DNA from: CAXBBB01 sp963841855
GTDB taxonomy: Bacteria > Bacteroidota > Rhodothermia > Rhodothermales > BA12
NCBI GenBank assembly: GCA_963841855.1
Contig: CAWJEJ010000004.1
Coordinates: 1 to 64,000 of the forward strand
Direction of reading: 5' to 3'
DNA: 64,000 nucleotides
Of this stretch, positions 50,149 through 59,589 are shown in pieces. Numbering within the stretch: position 1 is the stretch's first letter; each line of letters starts with the position of its first letter. The position numbers were made by a program, and so were the translations under genes. The notes under the pieces were generated by a model that worked only from the letters and a program-made list of their open reading frames with translations, ran no database searches and had not been told where the DNA came from.

Positions 50149-50601
50149 TCACGCCGGATACGTCGGCAGATCGTCCAGCGGAGTCAGCGCGCCCGACGAG
50201 ACGACGTACGCTTCGTGGCGCAGGCCGTTGGTGAGCGCAAGCACGTCGGCGTGGATGACGCGGGCGTAGCGAGCCACCTGGCGCAGTGCCACCTCACCGA
50301 CAGCGACGCCAGGCGCCTTGCACTCGGCGAGCAGCCACGGCCGACCGTCGCGCCGGTAGACGACGACGTCGGCGCGCTTGGACTGGCCGGACACCTCAAA
50401 CCCCTTCTCGACGGCGACGAGCGACAGCGGCACGCCTCGGTGCGCGATGAGAAAGGCGATCAGATGCTGCCGCACCCACTCTTCGGGCGTCAGCCGGACG
50501 TAGCGCGAGCGGACCGGGTCGTAGATCATCTCTTTGCCGCTCTCCTCGCGAATACGCGCGTCGATGGGGGGAAACGCCAGGTCGGGAAGTCGCGTGCTCA
50601 C
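50149..50601 (-). CDS. Orphan HsdR_N-type PD-(D/E)xK protein
   Basis: The 150-residue protein resembles the N-terminal nuclease domain of type I restriction HsdR subunits, widespread in Bacteroidota as a stand-alone protein. It has TPEEWVRQHLIAFLIAHRG, RADVVVYRRDGRPWLLAECKAP (the D ... E-x-K core) and VARYARVIHADVLALTNG. No methylase, specificity or helicase gene is near. The GTG start overlaps the AttH-like stop by 4 nt (GTGA), so it appears to be translated as the last gene of that unit. The role is unknown. Confidence 0.8.
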   Translation of the reverse strand: MSTRLPDLAFPPIDARIREESGKEMIYDPVRSRYVRLTPEEWVRQHLIAFLIAHRGVPLSLVAVEKGFEVSGQSKRADVVVYRRDGRPWLLAECKAPGVAVGEVALRQVARYARVIHADVLALTNGLRHEAYVVSSGALTPLDDLPTYPA

Positions 50602-51836
50602 TCGCTCGCCGTCGCCAACTCACCCCTTCCGCCCTGCGAAGCCGGGTCGTAGCCCGTCATCTCGACGTAGCCGACGCCCGTCAGTCCATCGCCCCCATCG
50701 ACGCGGACCGAACCTTCCCAGTAGCGCACCGACACGTTGAGCTCCTGGTCGTCCATTACGCTCTCGACGACCAAGTCCAAGCCTTCGGAGGGCACGCGGA
50801 CGCGCCAGGCGACGGGATAGGTCGCATCGCTGTGCGGACTGGTCCAGCGGCTCGTCGGCTCGACCGAGAAGTCGTCCAGGCGCAGGACGCGGTTGGTGCC
50901 GTCGGCCTCGACGATCGTGCCTTTGCTCAGCGCGCTCGCTCCGCCGCCCACGTCACGGAGTTGATAAACCATCAGGTCGCGCCCGTCCGAGAGTTGCAGC
51001 GCAAACCAATCCCAGCCGACCTGGCCGTCGTCCAGCGCCGACGTGCTCCACTCGCGGTCCATCCACACCTGTCCGCGCACGTCTACGACTCCGGCGTCGG
51101 GCGTCTCGAACGTGCCGGTCGCGCTCAACCGGGTGTAGCTGTAGTAGTAGCTTGCGTTGCCGGGTTCGCGCCCTTTCTGGCTCAGGCCTCGGTCGCCCTG
51201 CAACACCATCGGCTTGGCAGGCGTGACGAGCAGGTCGATGGCGACGCCCTCTTGCCGGGCGTAGACGCGCATTTGAGGCAACCCGTCAGGCCCGGCTTCG
51301 ACAGTCCAATCGTCCAGGTGGACGCGGAATGGGTGGGCATGAGCGCCTGCAAGCCCGCCCGCCGCTCGGCTGAAGCGCTCGAATGCGTGAAACTGCTCGG
51401 CGGCGATGTCTGTCACGCCGAAGTGTCCCATGTAGAACTGCCGCGTATTCCAGTCGCCATAGCGGGTCGTGTCGACGGTCGGCGGTGCCGCGGCGACGCG
51501 GAACAGCGTCAGTTCGAAGCCGAACGGTCGCCCGTCAGGAAACGGCACGTCGATCAGCGGGACGGCGGGAAGGCGTGCGTTGGGGTCGACGGCGGCGAGG
51601 TTGCCCGTCAGGTACCACCACTCGGTGCGGAAGTCGGGATGCGGCCCGTGATCGGCGGGAAAGACGAACTCGCGCGGCTCGATCGCGAGGGCAAACCCGG
51701 TCGTGTCGGACCGCATCGCATCGGCCAGCCCCAGCCCCGTCACATCGGGCCGATCCTCGCGCGTCAGCACGAACGCCGCCGCGCCCAACGAGGCGATCAC
51801 GACGGCAAGGATCAGAAGCAGCGAACGAATGGACAT
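50598..51836 (-). CDS. AttH/CrtC-type lipocalin-like protein
   Basis: The 412-residue protein has an N-terminal membrane anchor (LLLILAVVIASLGAAAFVLT) and two lipocalin-like barrels of the AttH/hydroxyneurosporene-synthase-like family: FPADHGPHPDFRTEWWYLTG, FGFELTLFR, GQVWMDREWSTS and WDWFALQLSDGRDLMVYQ. It follows an FtsX-type permease and ABC ATPase on the same strand, the gene set of att-type operons. It may bind a hydrophobic ligand in the periplasm, released or received by the FtsX-type transporter (inference). The stop is coupled to the HsdR_N start. Confidence 0.85.
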   Translation of the reverse strand: MSIRSLLLILAVVIASLGAAAFVLTREDRPDVTGLGLADAMRSDTTGFALAIEPREFVFPADHGPHPDFRTEWWYLTGNLAAVDPNARLPAVPLIDVPFPDGRPFGFELTLFRVAAAPPTVDTTRYGDWNTRQFYMGHFGVTDIAAEQFHAFERFSRAAGGLAGAHAHPFRVHLDDWTVEAGPDGLPQMRVYARQEGVAIDLLVTPAKPMVLQGDRGLSQKGREPGNASYYYSYTRLSATGTFETPDAGVVDVRGQVWMDREWSTSALDDGQVGWDWFALQLSDGRDLMVYQLRDVGGGASALSKGTIVEADGTNRVLRLDDFSVEPTSRWTSPHSDATYPVAWRVRVPSEGLDLVVESVMDDQELNVSVRYWEGSVRVDGGDGLTGVGYVEMTGYDPASQGGRGELATASE

Positions 51837-51963
51837 AAGTCAGCGAGAAATACGATGTAGCGCCGCAGCATGCTGCGGCGTGTGTGCAGCCGAGACGAGG
51901 CGTGGGGCAGGGCAAGACGGACGGATGACGCTAGACCGAAGATCTGCGGCGGACGGCGGGCGC

Positions 51964-51999
51964 TGGAGATCGCCACGTCGCTGTGCTCCTCGCGATGAC
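51964..51999. repeat. R1 repeat, right-half copy e
   Basis: TGGAGATCGCCACGTCGCTG continuing to CTCCTCGCGATGAC is the right half of R1. It lies between the permease gene and the AttH-like gene, two genes of one operon. The left arm is not recognisable upstream. Confidence 0.65.
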
Positions 52000-52028
52000 G
52001 AGGAGGGAGGATGGAGATGGTGTCACGG

Positions 52029-54542
52029 TTATCCATCGCGCAACGCGTCGGCGGGGCGCGATTGGGCCATCCGCCACGCCGGGTAGAGGCCCGCCAGGAT
52101 CGCGGCGATGAGGGCAAGAGCGATGGCCGTCAGCAGGGTGCCCGGCGTAATTGAGAACTGCAGCGTCCATCCGAACGATTTGCGGTTGACGACGAAGACC
52201 AGCGCCGCCGCCAACCCGACGCCTAGCGGCAGGCTCAGCAGCCCGGCGACCAGGCCCATCAACGCCGTCTGAATGCCGATCAGCCCGCCGACTTCGCGCC
52301 GCGTCATGCCGACGGCGCGGAGCGTGGCGAGTTCGCGAGCGCGTTCGAGTTGAAGCGCCATCAGCGCCGATAGCACGCCGACGAACGCGACGGCCATCGC
52401 CAGCAGCCGGAGCACGCTCGTGATCGTGAACGTCCGGTCGAACACGTCCATCGAGTACTGCCGCAGCCCGGCGTTTGACTGAATCACCACGTCTTGCTGC
52501 GCGACGGTCGCCCGGCGCATCCGCTCGACCAGCGTGTCCGGCGAGACACTAGCGTCAGCGTAAAACGCCATGCCGCTCACGCCCCGGTCGGCGTAGAGCT
52601 GTTCGTACATGCTGCGGTAGATCATCGCAACGCCCAGATCACTCGCGTAGTCGAAGAAGATGCCTGCAATGGGGAATCCGCGCGGTCCCTGGTCGGTGAC
52701 CAATCGGAGCGTGTCGCCGACGGTGAGTTTGCGTTTGAGCGCCATCGGCTCGCTGATCATAACGGCGTCTCCGCTGCGCAGACGCGGCCAGACGACGGCC
52801 GGATCGCCCTCCTTGATGCGGAACGTCCGCTCCTGCGCCTCGCCGCCCCGAATGGCGATGAGCTGCGTCTCGTCGCCACCGACGACGCCCACCGTTGCGT
52901 GGCGAATCGTGTAAAACGACGCCACACCGTCCGCCTGCGACAGCGCCTGAACGACGCCCGGGGACAGGCTCGCCTCTCCCCTACGCGCGACGAGAGCGGG
53001 AGGCTGCGCGTACACGTCGGCCACCAGCGCGCCTTCGAGCCACACGACGACGGTCTCGCGGAACGAGCCGATCATCGTGCCGACGCCGATCGTGGCACTC
53101 GTCGCCACCGCCAGCGCCGCCACAGCCACGGCGACCCTACTCAGGTTGGCTTCCATTCCGCCCGCCGCCATCCGCCCCGTCGATCCGCCAAGTGCGCTCG
53201 CAATCGGACGAATCAGCCGCCCAAACGCCAGCACCAGGATCGGCACGAGGAGGGCAAAGCCCAAGATCGCCGCCAGCATCGCCGCGTACGCCGTCACCAA
53301 TCCAACGTCCGGCAGCAGCAGCACGACCGTGCCGACGAGCAGCAACGCGACGCCCGCAAGCGACAGCCGGGGAAGCACCTTACGCAGCGCGTCCTCGCTC
53401 GACGAGCGCCGCACGACCGTCGCAATCTCGGTCCGCGCCGCTTCCCACGCTGGGAGCAGAGCCGCAACTACGGTGGCTCCGATGCCCAGCGCGACACCTT
53501 TGACGAGCGTCCACGCGCTCAGGTCGAAGCCGCCGACAGCGACGGTGAAATACAGATCGTTGATCGTCTGGGCGACGAGTGTCACCAGCCCGCGCCCCAG
53601 TACGATGCCGAGCAACACGCCCAGGACCGTCCCGATCAAGCCGATCACCAAGGCTTCGCCCAACACGAGCCTGAACACCTCACGCCGCGTCACGCCGACG
53701 GCGCGCAGGTAGCCCAGAAGCGTCCGCCGCTGGACGACCGAGAACGTGGTCGTGTTGTAGACGAGGAAGACGCCGACGACGAGAGCCAAAAAACTCAGCG
53801 CCGTCAGGTTGAGCCGGAACGCCTGAGTCATCCGCTCCAATGCCTGGCTGCGCGCCTGGGGTCTGCCGATCGAGATGCCGTCGGGCACCAGTGTTTCGAC
53901 GCGCGCCACCGTCGCCTCGTCTGCGATCAGGTCGATGCGCGAAAGCCGTCCTTGGAGTCCCAGTACGCGCTGCGCCGTGGCGATGTCGGCGATCAGCAGC
54001 GATTCCATCACGCGCGCCGTCTGATCGTCGCCCGGGTCGAGCAGGCTCGCGACGGTCAGTACGAATACGACGCCCTCGTGCGACACCGACAGCGTGTCCC
54101 CCACGTCGACGCCCAGCCGCGCCGCTGCCGGTGGCGAGAGAAACGCGGTGTTGGGAATCGACAAGAACTGGTCCAGCCCGCCGCCGCTGCGGTCCGTCGT
54201 GAACGCGCGAAACGGCCCGTCCGACAGCGGGTCGATGCCCATCAGGTTCATCACGCGCCCTCGCGATCGCACGTAGCCGCTGACGACGGGCGCGCTGGGC
54301 CGGATCCCGTCGGCGCGCAGAACGGCGAGCAAGCTGTCCGGAACAGTCCCCGCCGCACCTTCCAGGCTGTGCGTAGCTCTACCCGCAACCGTCTCGGTCG
54401 ACACGCCGAACGCCGATGTCGCGCTCTCATTGGCTAAATCGACGGCCACGACGACTGCCACGCCCAGCGCCACGCCGACGAGCGAGAGCAAGAGTAGCCA
54501 CGGATGGCGCGTCAGGTAGCGAGCGGAAGCGCGTGTGAGCAT
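52029..54542 (-). CDS. FtsX/MacB-type ABC permease (duplicated core)
   Basis: The 837-residue membrane protein has an N-terminal helix (WLLLLSLVGVALGVAVVVAV), a large periplasmic region, an FtsX core (LTALSFLALVVGVFLVYNTT ... RRTLLGYLRAVGVTRREVF), a second periplasmic part and a second FtsX core at the end (LARELATLRAVGMTRREVG ... LYPAWRMAQSRPADALRDG). This double arrangement is typical of Att/YknZ-related permeases that handle lipids or peptides rather than bulk solutes. The ATPase is encoded 43 nt upstream across an R3 hairpin, and the AttH-like lipocalin downstream. Confidence 0.88.
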   Translation of the reverse strand: MLTRASARYLTRHPWLLLLSLVGVALGVAVVVAVDLANESATSAFGVSTETVAGRATHSLEGAAGTVPDSLLAVLRADGIRPSAPVVSGYVRSRGRVMNLMGIDPLSDGPFRAFTTDRSGGGLDQFLSIPNTAFLSPPAAARLGVDVGDTLSVSHEGVVFVLTVASLLDPGDDQTARVMESLLIADIATAQRVLGLQGRLSRIDLIADEATVARVETLVPDGISIGRPQARSQALERMTQAFRLNLTALSFLALVVGVFLVYNTTTFSVVQRRTLLGYLRAVGVTRREVFRLVLGEALVIGLIGTVLGVLLGIVLGRGLVTLVAQTINDLYFTVAVGGFDLSAWTLVKGVALGIGATVVAALLPAWEAARTEIATVVRRSSSEDALRKVLPRLSLAGVALLLVGTVVLLLPDVGLVTAYAAMLAAILGFALLVPILVLAFGRLIRPIASALGGSTGRMAAGGMEANLSRVAVAVAALAVATSATIGVGTMIGSFRETVVVWLEGALVADVYAQPPALVARRGEASLSPGVVQALSQADGVASFYTIRHATVGVVGGDETQLIAIRGGEAQERTFRIKEGDPAVVWPRLRSGDAVMISEPMALKRKLTVGDTLRLVTDQGPRGFPIAGIFFDYASDLGVAMIYRSMYEQLYADRGVSGMAFYADASVSPDTLVERMRRATVAQQDVVIQSNAGLRQYSMDVFDRTFTITSVLRLLAMAVAFVGVLSALMALQLERARELATLRAVGMTRREVGGLIGIQTALMGLVAGLLSLPLGVGLAAALVFVVNRKSFGWTLQFSITPGTLLTAIALALIAAILAGLYPAWRMAQSRPADALRDG

Positions 54543-54550
54543 GAGGTAGA

Positions 54551-54583
54551 AAACATGACATGTCTCCGAGACATGTCATGTTT
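54551..54583. repeat. R3 hairpin, variant B (full)
   Basis: AAACATGACATGTCT, a CCG loop and its exact complement give a 15-bp stem. It fills the 43-nt gap between the ABC ATPase and permease genes, both minus strand, and may reduce expression of the distal genes relative to the ATPase. Confidence 0.75.
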
Positions 54584-54585
54584 GG

Positions 54586-55287
<702 letters not shown>

Positions 55288-55516
55288 GGCGGTGGATCAG
55301 ATAGAGCGCGGCGTACGCCGGACCCTACCGGATTGTCCGCCCTGCACCCCGTTTTCAATTGAAACTGAAAACCGGCTACGAGCGCTCCCAAATCGCAGCG
55401 GCCATCCAACCGTGGAGGCGATACGTGCCGCGCCCAATACCACACTCCACTGGTCCAGAGTAGACAAAGATGCCAACTTCCAGAAGGTGGACTTTTTCCA
55501 GAGCCGAGCACCAGTG

Positions 55517-56449
55517 TCAGTAACCGAACGAGTTGAGAAACACGTCTTTTTTGCGCCAGTCGTCGCGGACTTTGACGTGGAGCTTGAGGAACGAGTCGCG
55601 CCCGGTCATCTCCTCGATGTCGCGGCGCGCGGCGATGCCGATCTTTTTGAGCGCCTCTCCTCCCTTGCCGATCAGGATGCCCTTTTGCGAGTCGCGCTCG
55701 ACGACGATCTCGGCTTCGATGTGATCGCGTTTGGGCGTCTCCTCGAACTGCACGATGTTGACCTGCGTCGCATAGGGCACCTCCTGGCGGAACTGCATGA
55801 AGATCTTTTCCCTGATGATCTCGGTCACGAAGAAGCGCTCGGGATGCTCGCTGACGGCGTCGGCCGGGTAGTACGGCGGGCCGAACGGGATGCGCTCGAC
55901 GATCTTTTCGAGCAGATACTCCAGGTTGTAGCCGCGCGTCGCCGAGATGGGCACGATGGCGTCCCACTCGCGCAGTTTGCTGAACGCGTCGGCGACGGGT
56001 AGGGCCTCTTCTCTCGCGATCAGGTCCATCTTGGTCAGGACGAGAATCGCGTTGCGGCCCTCGATGGCCGCCAGTTCCTCGTCGTCGGCCGGGTAGGTGG
56101 CGTCGGCGAGGAAGAGAACCACGTCGGCGTCCGTCAGCGCGCGATCGACGGCGGTCATCATGCGCTCTTGCAGCTTGTACTTGGGCTGTAGCAGGCCCGG
56201 CGTGTCGAGCAGAACGACCTGGTGGTTATCGCCGTTGAGAATGCCGACGATCCTATGCCGCGTCGTCTGCGGCTTGCGCGTGACGATGGCGAGTTTCTGG
56301 CCGACGAGCGCGTTGAGCAGCGTGCTTTTGCCCGCGTTGGGCCGCCCGACGAGCGTAGCGTAACCGCTGCGGTGCCCGGCAGGAACGGCGATGGTGGGAT
56401 CGGGCGCGTCGGCGTTTGGCGTGGCGTCGGGGGATTCGGACGTGGACAT
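55517..56449 (-). CDS. era: GTPase Era
   Basis: Era binds 16S rRNA and helps 30S ribosome maturation. The 310-residue protein has an extra ~28-residue N-terminal Ser/Ala/Pro-rich segment, then G1 GRPNAGKST, G2 KPQTTRHRIVGI, G3 DTPGLL, G4 TKMD, G5 SAT and a C-terminal KH domain with ILIGKGGEALKKIG and FLKLHVKVRDDWRK. ATG 56449 gives the shortest frame that includes the whole fold and an acceptable leader. It lies downstream of pdxJ on the same strand (94-nt gap). The 229-nt gap to the next ATPase gene holds an AT-rich palindrome near 55355 but no gene. Confidence 0.94.
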   Translation of the reverse strand: MSTSESPDATPNADAPDPTIAVPAGHRSGYATLVGRPNAGKSTLLNALVGQKLAIVTRKPQTTRHRIVGILNGDNHQVVLLDTPGLLQPKYKLQERMMTAVDRALTDADVVLFLADATYPADDEELAAIEGRNAILVLTKMDLIAREEALPVADAFSKLREWDAIVPISATRGYNLEYLLEKIVERIPFGPPYYPADAVSEHPERFFVTEIIREKIFMQFRQEVPYATQVNIVQFEETPKRDHIEAEIVVERDSQKGILIGKGGEALKKIGIAARRDIEEMTGRDSFLKLHVKVRDDWRKKDVFLNSFGY

Positions 56450-56543
56450 AGCGTGGGTCGAGGTAATCGTGGCGACGGGACATGCTCCGTCTCCACAGGG
56501 TCGGGTGCAGCGCCGTTGCATACACCGTCGGTACGGGTGAGGA

Positions 56544-57308
56544 TCAGAGGATAGCGGACCGCGACGAAACGAGCGCGTGCATGTCGCGGACGGCGCGTTC
56601 CATACCGACGAAGACGGCGTGAGCGATGACCGAGAAGCCGATGCTCACCTCGTGCAGGGCGGGAAGCGCGGCGGCGAACGCGGGATAGTTGCGGCGGTCC
56701 AGCCCGTGCCCGGCGTGGACGGCCAGGCCAGCGGCGTGCGCATGGGCCGAGGCAGCAGCCAAACGGCCTAGCACGGCCGCGCGCTCGGCTCCGGTGCGAG
56801 CGTTGGCGTAGTCGCCCGTGTGGAGCTCGATGGCATTGGCTCCGACAGCGATGCACGCGTCGATCTGAGCGGGCTCGGGATCGACGAATAGGGCGACTTC
56901 TTCGACCCCGGCATCGAAGAAGCGCGGCAGCAGATCGGCTAGCCGGTCGCGCTGAGCCACCACATCGAGCCCGCCCTCGGTCGTCAGTTCTTGGCGGCGT
57001 TCGGGTACGAGCGTGGCGAGGTGCGGCCGCGTGTCCAGGCAGATCTGAACCACCTCGTCGGCCATGCTCAACTCGAAGTCCAGCTTGCCCCGCACGGATT
57101 CTTTGAGGCGCTGCACGTCGCGGTCGGTGATGTGGCGGCGGTCTTCGCGCAGATGAAAGACGATACCGGCCGCTCCGGCATTCTCGCACGCCAGCGCCGC
57201 GTGGACGGGGTCGGGGAACGCTTCACCGCGCGCGTTGCGCAGCGTGGCGACATGGTCGATGTTGATGAGCAAGCGCGTCGGAGCGCCGCTGGGCGTCGAG
57301 TCGGGCAA
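56544..57308 (-). CDS. pdxJ: Pyridoxine 5'-phosphate synthase
   Basis: PdxJ condenses 3-amino-2-oxopropyl phosphate with deoxyxylulose 5-phosphate to pyridoxine phosphate. The protein of 254 residues has LLINIDHVATLRNARG, HLREDRRHI, FELSMADEVV, PERRQELTTEGG and AHAAGLAVHAGHGLD, all family hallmarks. No ATG is suitable: TTG 57308 gives a 12-residue lead before the fold, and TTG 57272 is an alternative that would begin at LINIDHV. It is divergent from the membrane-anchored unknown at 57509. Confidence 0.93.
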   Translation of the reverse strand: MPDSTPSGAPTRLLINIDHVATLRNARGEAFPDPVHAALACENAGAAGIVFHLREDRRHITDRDVQRLKESVRGKLDFELSMADEVVQICLDTRPHLATLVPERRQELTTEGGLDVVAQRDRLADLLPRFFDAGVEEVALFVDPEPAQIDACIAVGANAIELHTGDYANARTGAERAAVLGRLAAASAHAHAAGLAVHAGHGLDRRNYPAFAAALPALHEVSIGFSVIAHAVFVGMERAVRDMHALVSSRSAIL

Positions 57309-57508
57309 CGAAAGATGGGGGCGAGTGTCTGGTAAGTACGGGCGCGGCGCGCGCTGGCGCAGACGAAGTTTGCGCGGCGGGAAGCGGGCTGCGTACTTTC
57401 GTCGCGTCGTCTCCGCTTTCGCTACGCGAGCACGTGCGCACCCAAGCGCATTCGGCCCGCACGCGGCGACGCCTCCTTACCCGACCATTCTCCTTCTGGA
57501 TCCTCCCC

Positions 57509-57964
57509 ATGAGCAAAGGCGCCAGCATCGCTGTCCAACTTGTCCTCGTCCTCGTCATCGCTGGACTCGCTTGGTTTCTCTACCGCTCGATCAACGACCC
57601 CTGGCAGGAGCGCGAGCTGATTCTCGAGCAGCGCGCCGAAGTGCAGCAGCGCATGTCGGACATCCGGCAGGTGCTCATCCGGCACAACCAGGTCAACGGC
57701 CGCTTCCCGTCGACGCTCGACTCGGTCCAGATCTTCGCCCGGACCGACAGCTCGCTCCTAGCCGACAGCGACCAGATCTTCGGGCCGGGCTACTCGTTCG
57801 ACTCGCTCCTCGTCTCGCCACTCTCGGGCCAGCGCTTCACCTACGCCGCCTCGGACACGGGCCGCGTCAAGTACTACCTGCTCTCTTCGCCCGACTATCC
57901 CATGGACGTGATCGGCGCCGACCGCCCCGACGTGTCCAAACTCAACGTCGCCAGCTGGGAGTGA
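57509..57964 (+). CDS. Membrane-anchored protein of unknown function
   Basis: The 151-residue protein has one N-terminal membrane helix (IAVQLVLVLVIAGLAWFLY, about 7-25), then a short coiled-coil (ERELILEQRAEVQQRMSDI) and a small C-terminal domain (GRFPSTLDSVQ ... GPGYSFDSLLVSPLSGQRF) that recalls the hydrophilic part of pilin-like or type II secretion minor proteins. I do not recognise the family. It precedes the DUF3822-like gene by 46 nt and may share its transcript. Start ATG 57509 places the helix at the N-terminus. A GTG at 57434 is in frame but less likely. Confidence 0.7.
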   Translation: MSKGASIAVQLVLVLVIAGLAWFLYRSINDPWQERELILEQRAEVQQRMSDIRQVLIRHNQVNGRFPSTLDSVQIFARTDSSLLADSDQIFGPGYSFDSLLVSPLSGQRFTYAASDTGRVKYYLLSSPDYPMDVIGADRPDVSKLNVASWE

Positions 57965-58010
57965 CCGCCCCGCCGGCGCCCGGCGACTTCGCACTCCATC
58001 CCGGCAGCCC

Positions 58011-58895
58011 ATGACCGATCCGCAGGCCCGCGCCGCCATCGCGTTCGAGGCCCAGACGCTCCGCTACGCCGAGGTCGAGCAGGTCGGCAAGCACGCGCGC
58101 CTGCTGCGCCTGGGTGCTTGCGACTTCGCCTTCAAGCCGATCGACGCGATTCGCGAAGGCGACGCCGAGGCTCTCTCCGTCCTGCGCGAAGCCGTCGGCG
58201 ACGTGTTCGAAGGATCGACGGCCCAGGGCGTCCGCATCGTGCTGCCTCCGCAATCCGTGCTCACGTGGACGGCGCCGTTTCCGTCGAGCCAGCCCGTCAC
58301 CGAGCGCAACGCGCGGCTGACGCTCGAAACGACGCTACTCGCCGGAGCCGACCGAGGCCCGTCGATGGGCCTGACACTCCAGCCGCTCTACTCGGCGGGC
58401 GGGCAAGACTGGGTGCAGGTGATCGCGCTCTCACGCCCCACGCAGGGACGCATGGAGACCATCGGACGCGCCATGCCTGTGCCAGGAATGCGCGCCGGAC
58501 TGAGCCTGCTCGGAGCCTCCCGCTTGGCCGCAGCCTGCGGAGCCGAGAGGGGCACGACGGTCACACTGGGCCGCTACGCCAGCCGCACCGATTATGCGAT
58601 CGTGCGCGACGGCGATCCGATCTTGGTCGCGTCCAGCAAGGCCGAATCGATTCCCAATGCCGCCTTTACCCTACTGCGGCTGCTGGACCGCATCGGCGCC
58701 GCACCAGCCGACGTGCAGTCGGCGTTCGTCTACGGCGATGCGGCTCGCCCCGACGACCTCGACGCGCTTCCGCACGTGTTCGCTCGCCCCTTCGAACCGC
58801 TCAATCCGCTGCGCGCCCTCCTCGTAGACGACCCCGACGCCGCCGATCCGTTCGAGGTATCCGCCTACGCGCCCGTCGTCGGCGCGGCGCTCTAG
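58011..58895 (+). CDS. DUF3822-like (actin-fold-like) protein
   Basis: The 294-residue protein sits directly before rsmD, the place held by DUF3822 in Bacteroidota. It has two similar halves with strand-rich pattern (YAEVEQVGKHARLLRLGACDF ... and ...TLGRYASRTDYAIVRDGDPILVAS), reminiscent of PilM/actin-like folds, but no ATP-binding signature can be named. The stop (TAG) is immediately followed by the rsmD ATG. The role is unknown. Confidence 0.65.
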   Translation: MTDPQARAAIAFEAQTLRYAEVEQVGKHARLLRLGACDFAFKPIDAIREGDAEALSVLREAVGDVFEGSTAQGVRIVLPPQSVLTWTAPFPSSQPVTERNARLTLETTLLAGADRGPSMGLTLQPLYSAGGQDWVQVIALSRPTQGRMETIGRAMPVPGMRAGLSLLGASRLAAACGAERGTTVTLGRYASRTDYAIVRDGDPILVASSKAESIPNAAFTLLRLLDRIGAAPADVQSAFVYGDAARPDDLDALPHVFARPFEPLNPLRALLVDDPDAADPFEVSAYAPVVGAAL

Positions 58896-59429
58896 ATGCG
58901 CGTCACGGGCGGCGAACTGCGCGGGAGAACCATCCAGACTCCCAAAGGCGACCGAACGCGCCCGACGACCGACAAGACGCGTCAGGCCCTGTTCAACCTG
59001 CTCCAGTCGCGCCTGACGCTGGCCGGAGCGTCCATACTCGACCTGTTTTGCGGATCGGGTGCGTTGGCTTTGGAAGCGCTGAGCCGAGACGCGACTCACG
59101 CTACGCTGGTCGAACGCCACGGCCCGACGCTCGCCCTCGCCCGCACGAACGCCGACACGCTCGGCCGGTCCGGCGCCTGCACGTTCGTCCGAGCGGACGC
59201 GCTGAGGTGGATCGAAGACGCACCGGCCCGCTTCGACCTGATCGTCGCCGATCCGCCCTACGCGCTCGCCGAGTTGCCCGCTCTGCCCGACCTGCTGCTT
59301 CCGCTGCTCGCGCCCGGCGGCGTCGTCTCCCTCGAAAGCCCAACCGAGACGGACTTCGACGGCCATGCGTCCCTACTCGTCTCGCGCGTCTACGGAGGCA
59401 CGCGGGTATCGCTCTTCGGAGCGGATTAG
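58896..59429 (+). CDS. rsmD: 16S rRNA (guanine966-N2)-methyltransferase RsmD
   Basis: The 177-residue SAM-dependent methyltransferase has GELRGRTIQTPKGDRTRPTT, the SAM loop DLFCGSGALALEALSR and the amino-methylase motif VADPPY. These match RsmD, which methylates the 16S rRNA head. It starts directly after the DUF3822-like stop and is followed by an R1 repeat and coaD, the frequent rsmD-coaD order. Confidence 0.92.
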   Translation: MRVTGGELRGRTIQTPKGDRTRPTTDKTRQALFNLLQSRLTLAGASILDLFCGSGALALEALSRDATHATLVERHGPTLALARTNADTLGRSGACTFVRADALRWIEDAPARFDLIVADPPYALAELPALPDLLLPLLAPGGVVSLESPTETDFDGHASLLVSRVYGGTRVSLFGAD

Positions 59430-59457
59430 CGGCAGGCAACTGCCCAACTCTCCGACT

Positions 59458-59539
59458 GTCATCACGAGCGCAGCGCGGCGATCTCCAGCGTCCGCCGATA
59501 GTTCGGAGATTGCCACGCCGCGGTGCGCGTCGCGGTGAC
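59458..59539. repeat. R1 palindromic repeat, copy f (full, diverged)
   Basis: Left arm GTCATCACGAGCGCAGCG, central GATCTCC...GGAGATTGCC and right arm CGCGGTGAC keep the R1 plan with several changes. It separates rsmD and coaD. A TATTCTGC promoter-like element at 59549 follows immediately. Confidence 0.75.
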
Positions 59540-59589
59540 AAGACTCAGTATTCTGCGCTTCGTCCTCCGTCGCATCCAACCCACTGCTC

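Noticed and set aside
50149..50601. HsdR_N gene as part of a restriction-modification system
   Set aside because: No hsdM, hsdS or helicase domain lies nearby. The protein is only the 150-residue nuclease-like domain.
52494..54437. 647-codon plus-strand open frame opposite the FtsX permease
   Set aside because: Composition is extremely His/Arg/Asp rich, with no homology pattern. The permease on the other strand is clear.
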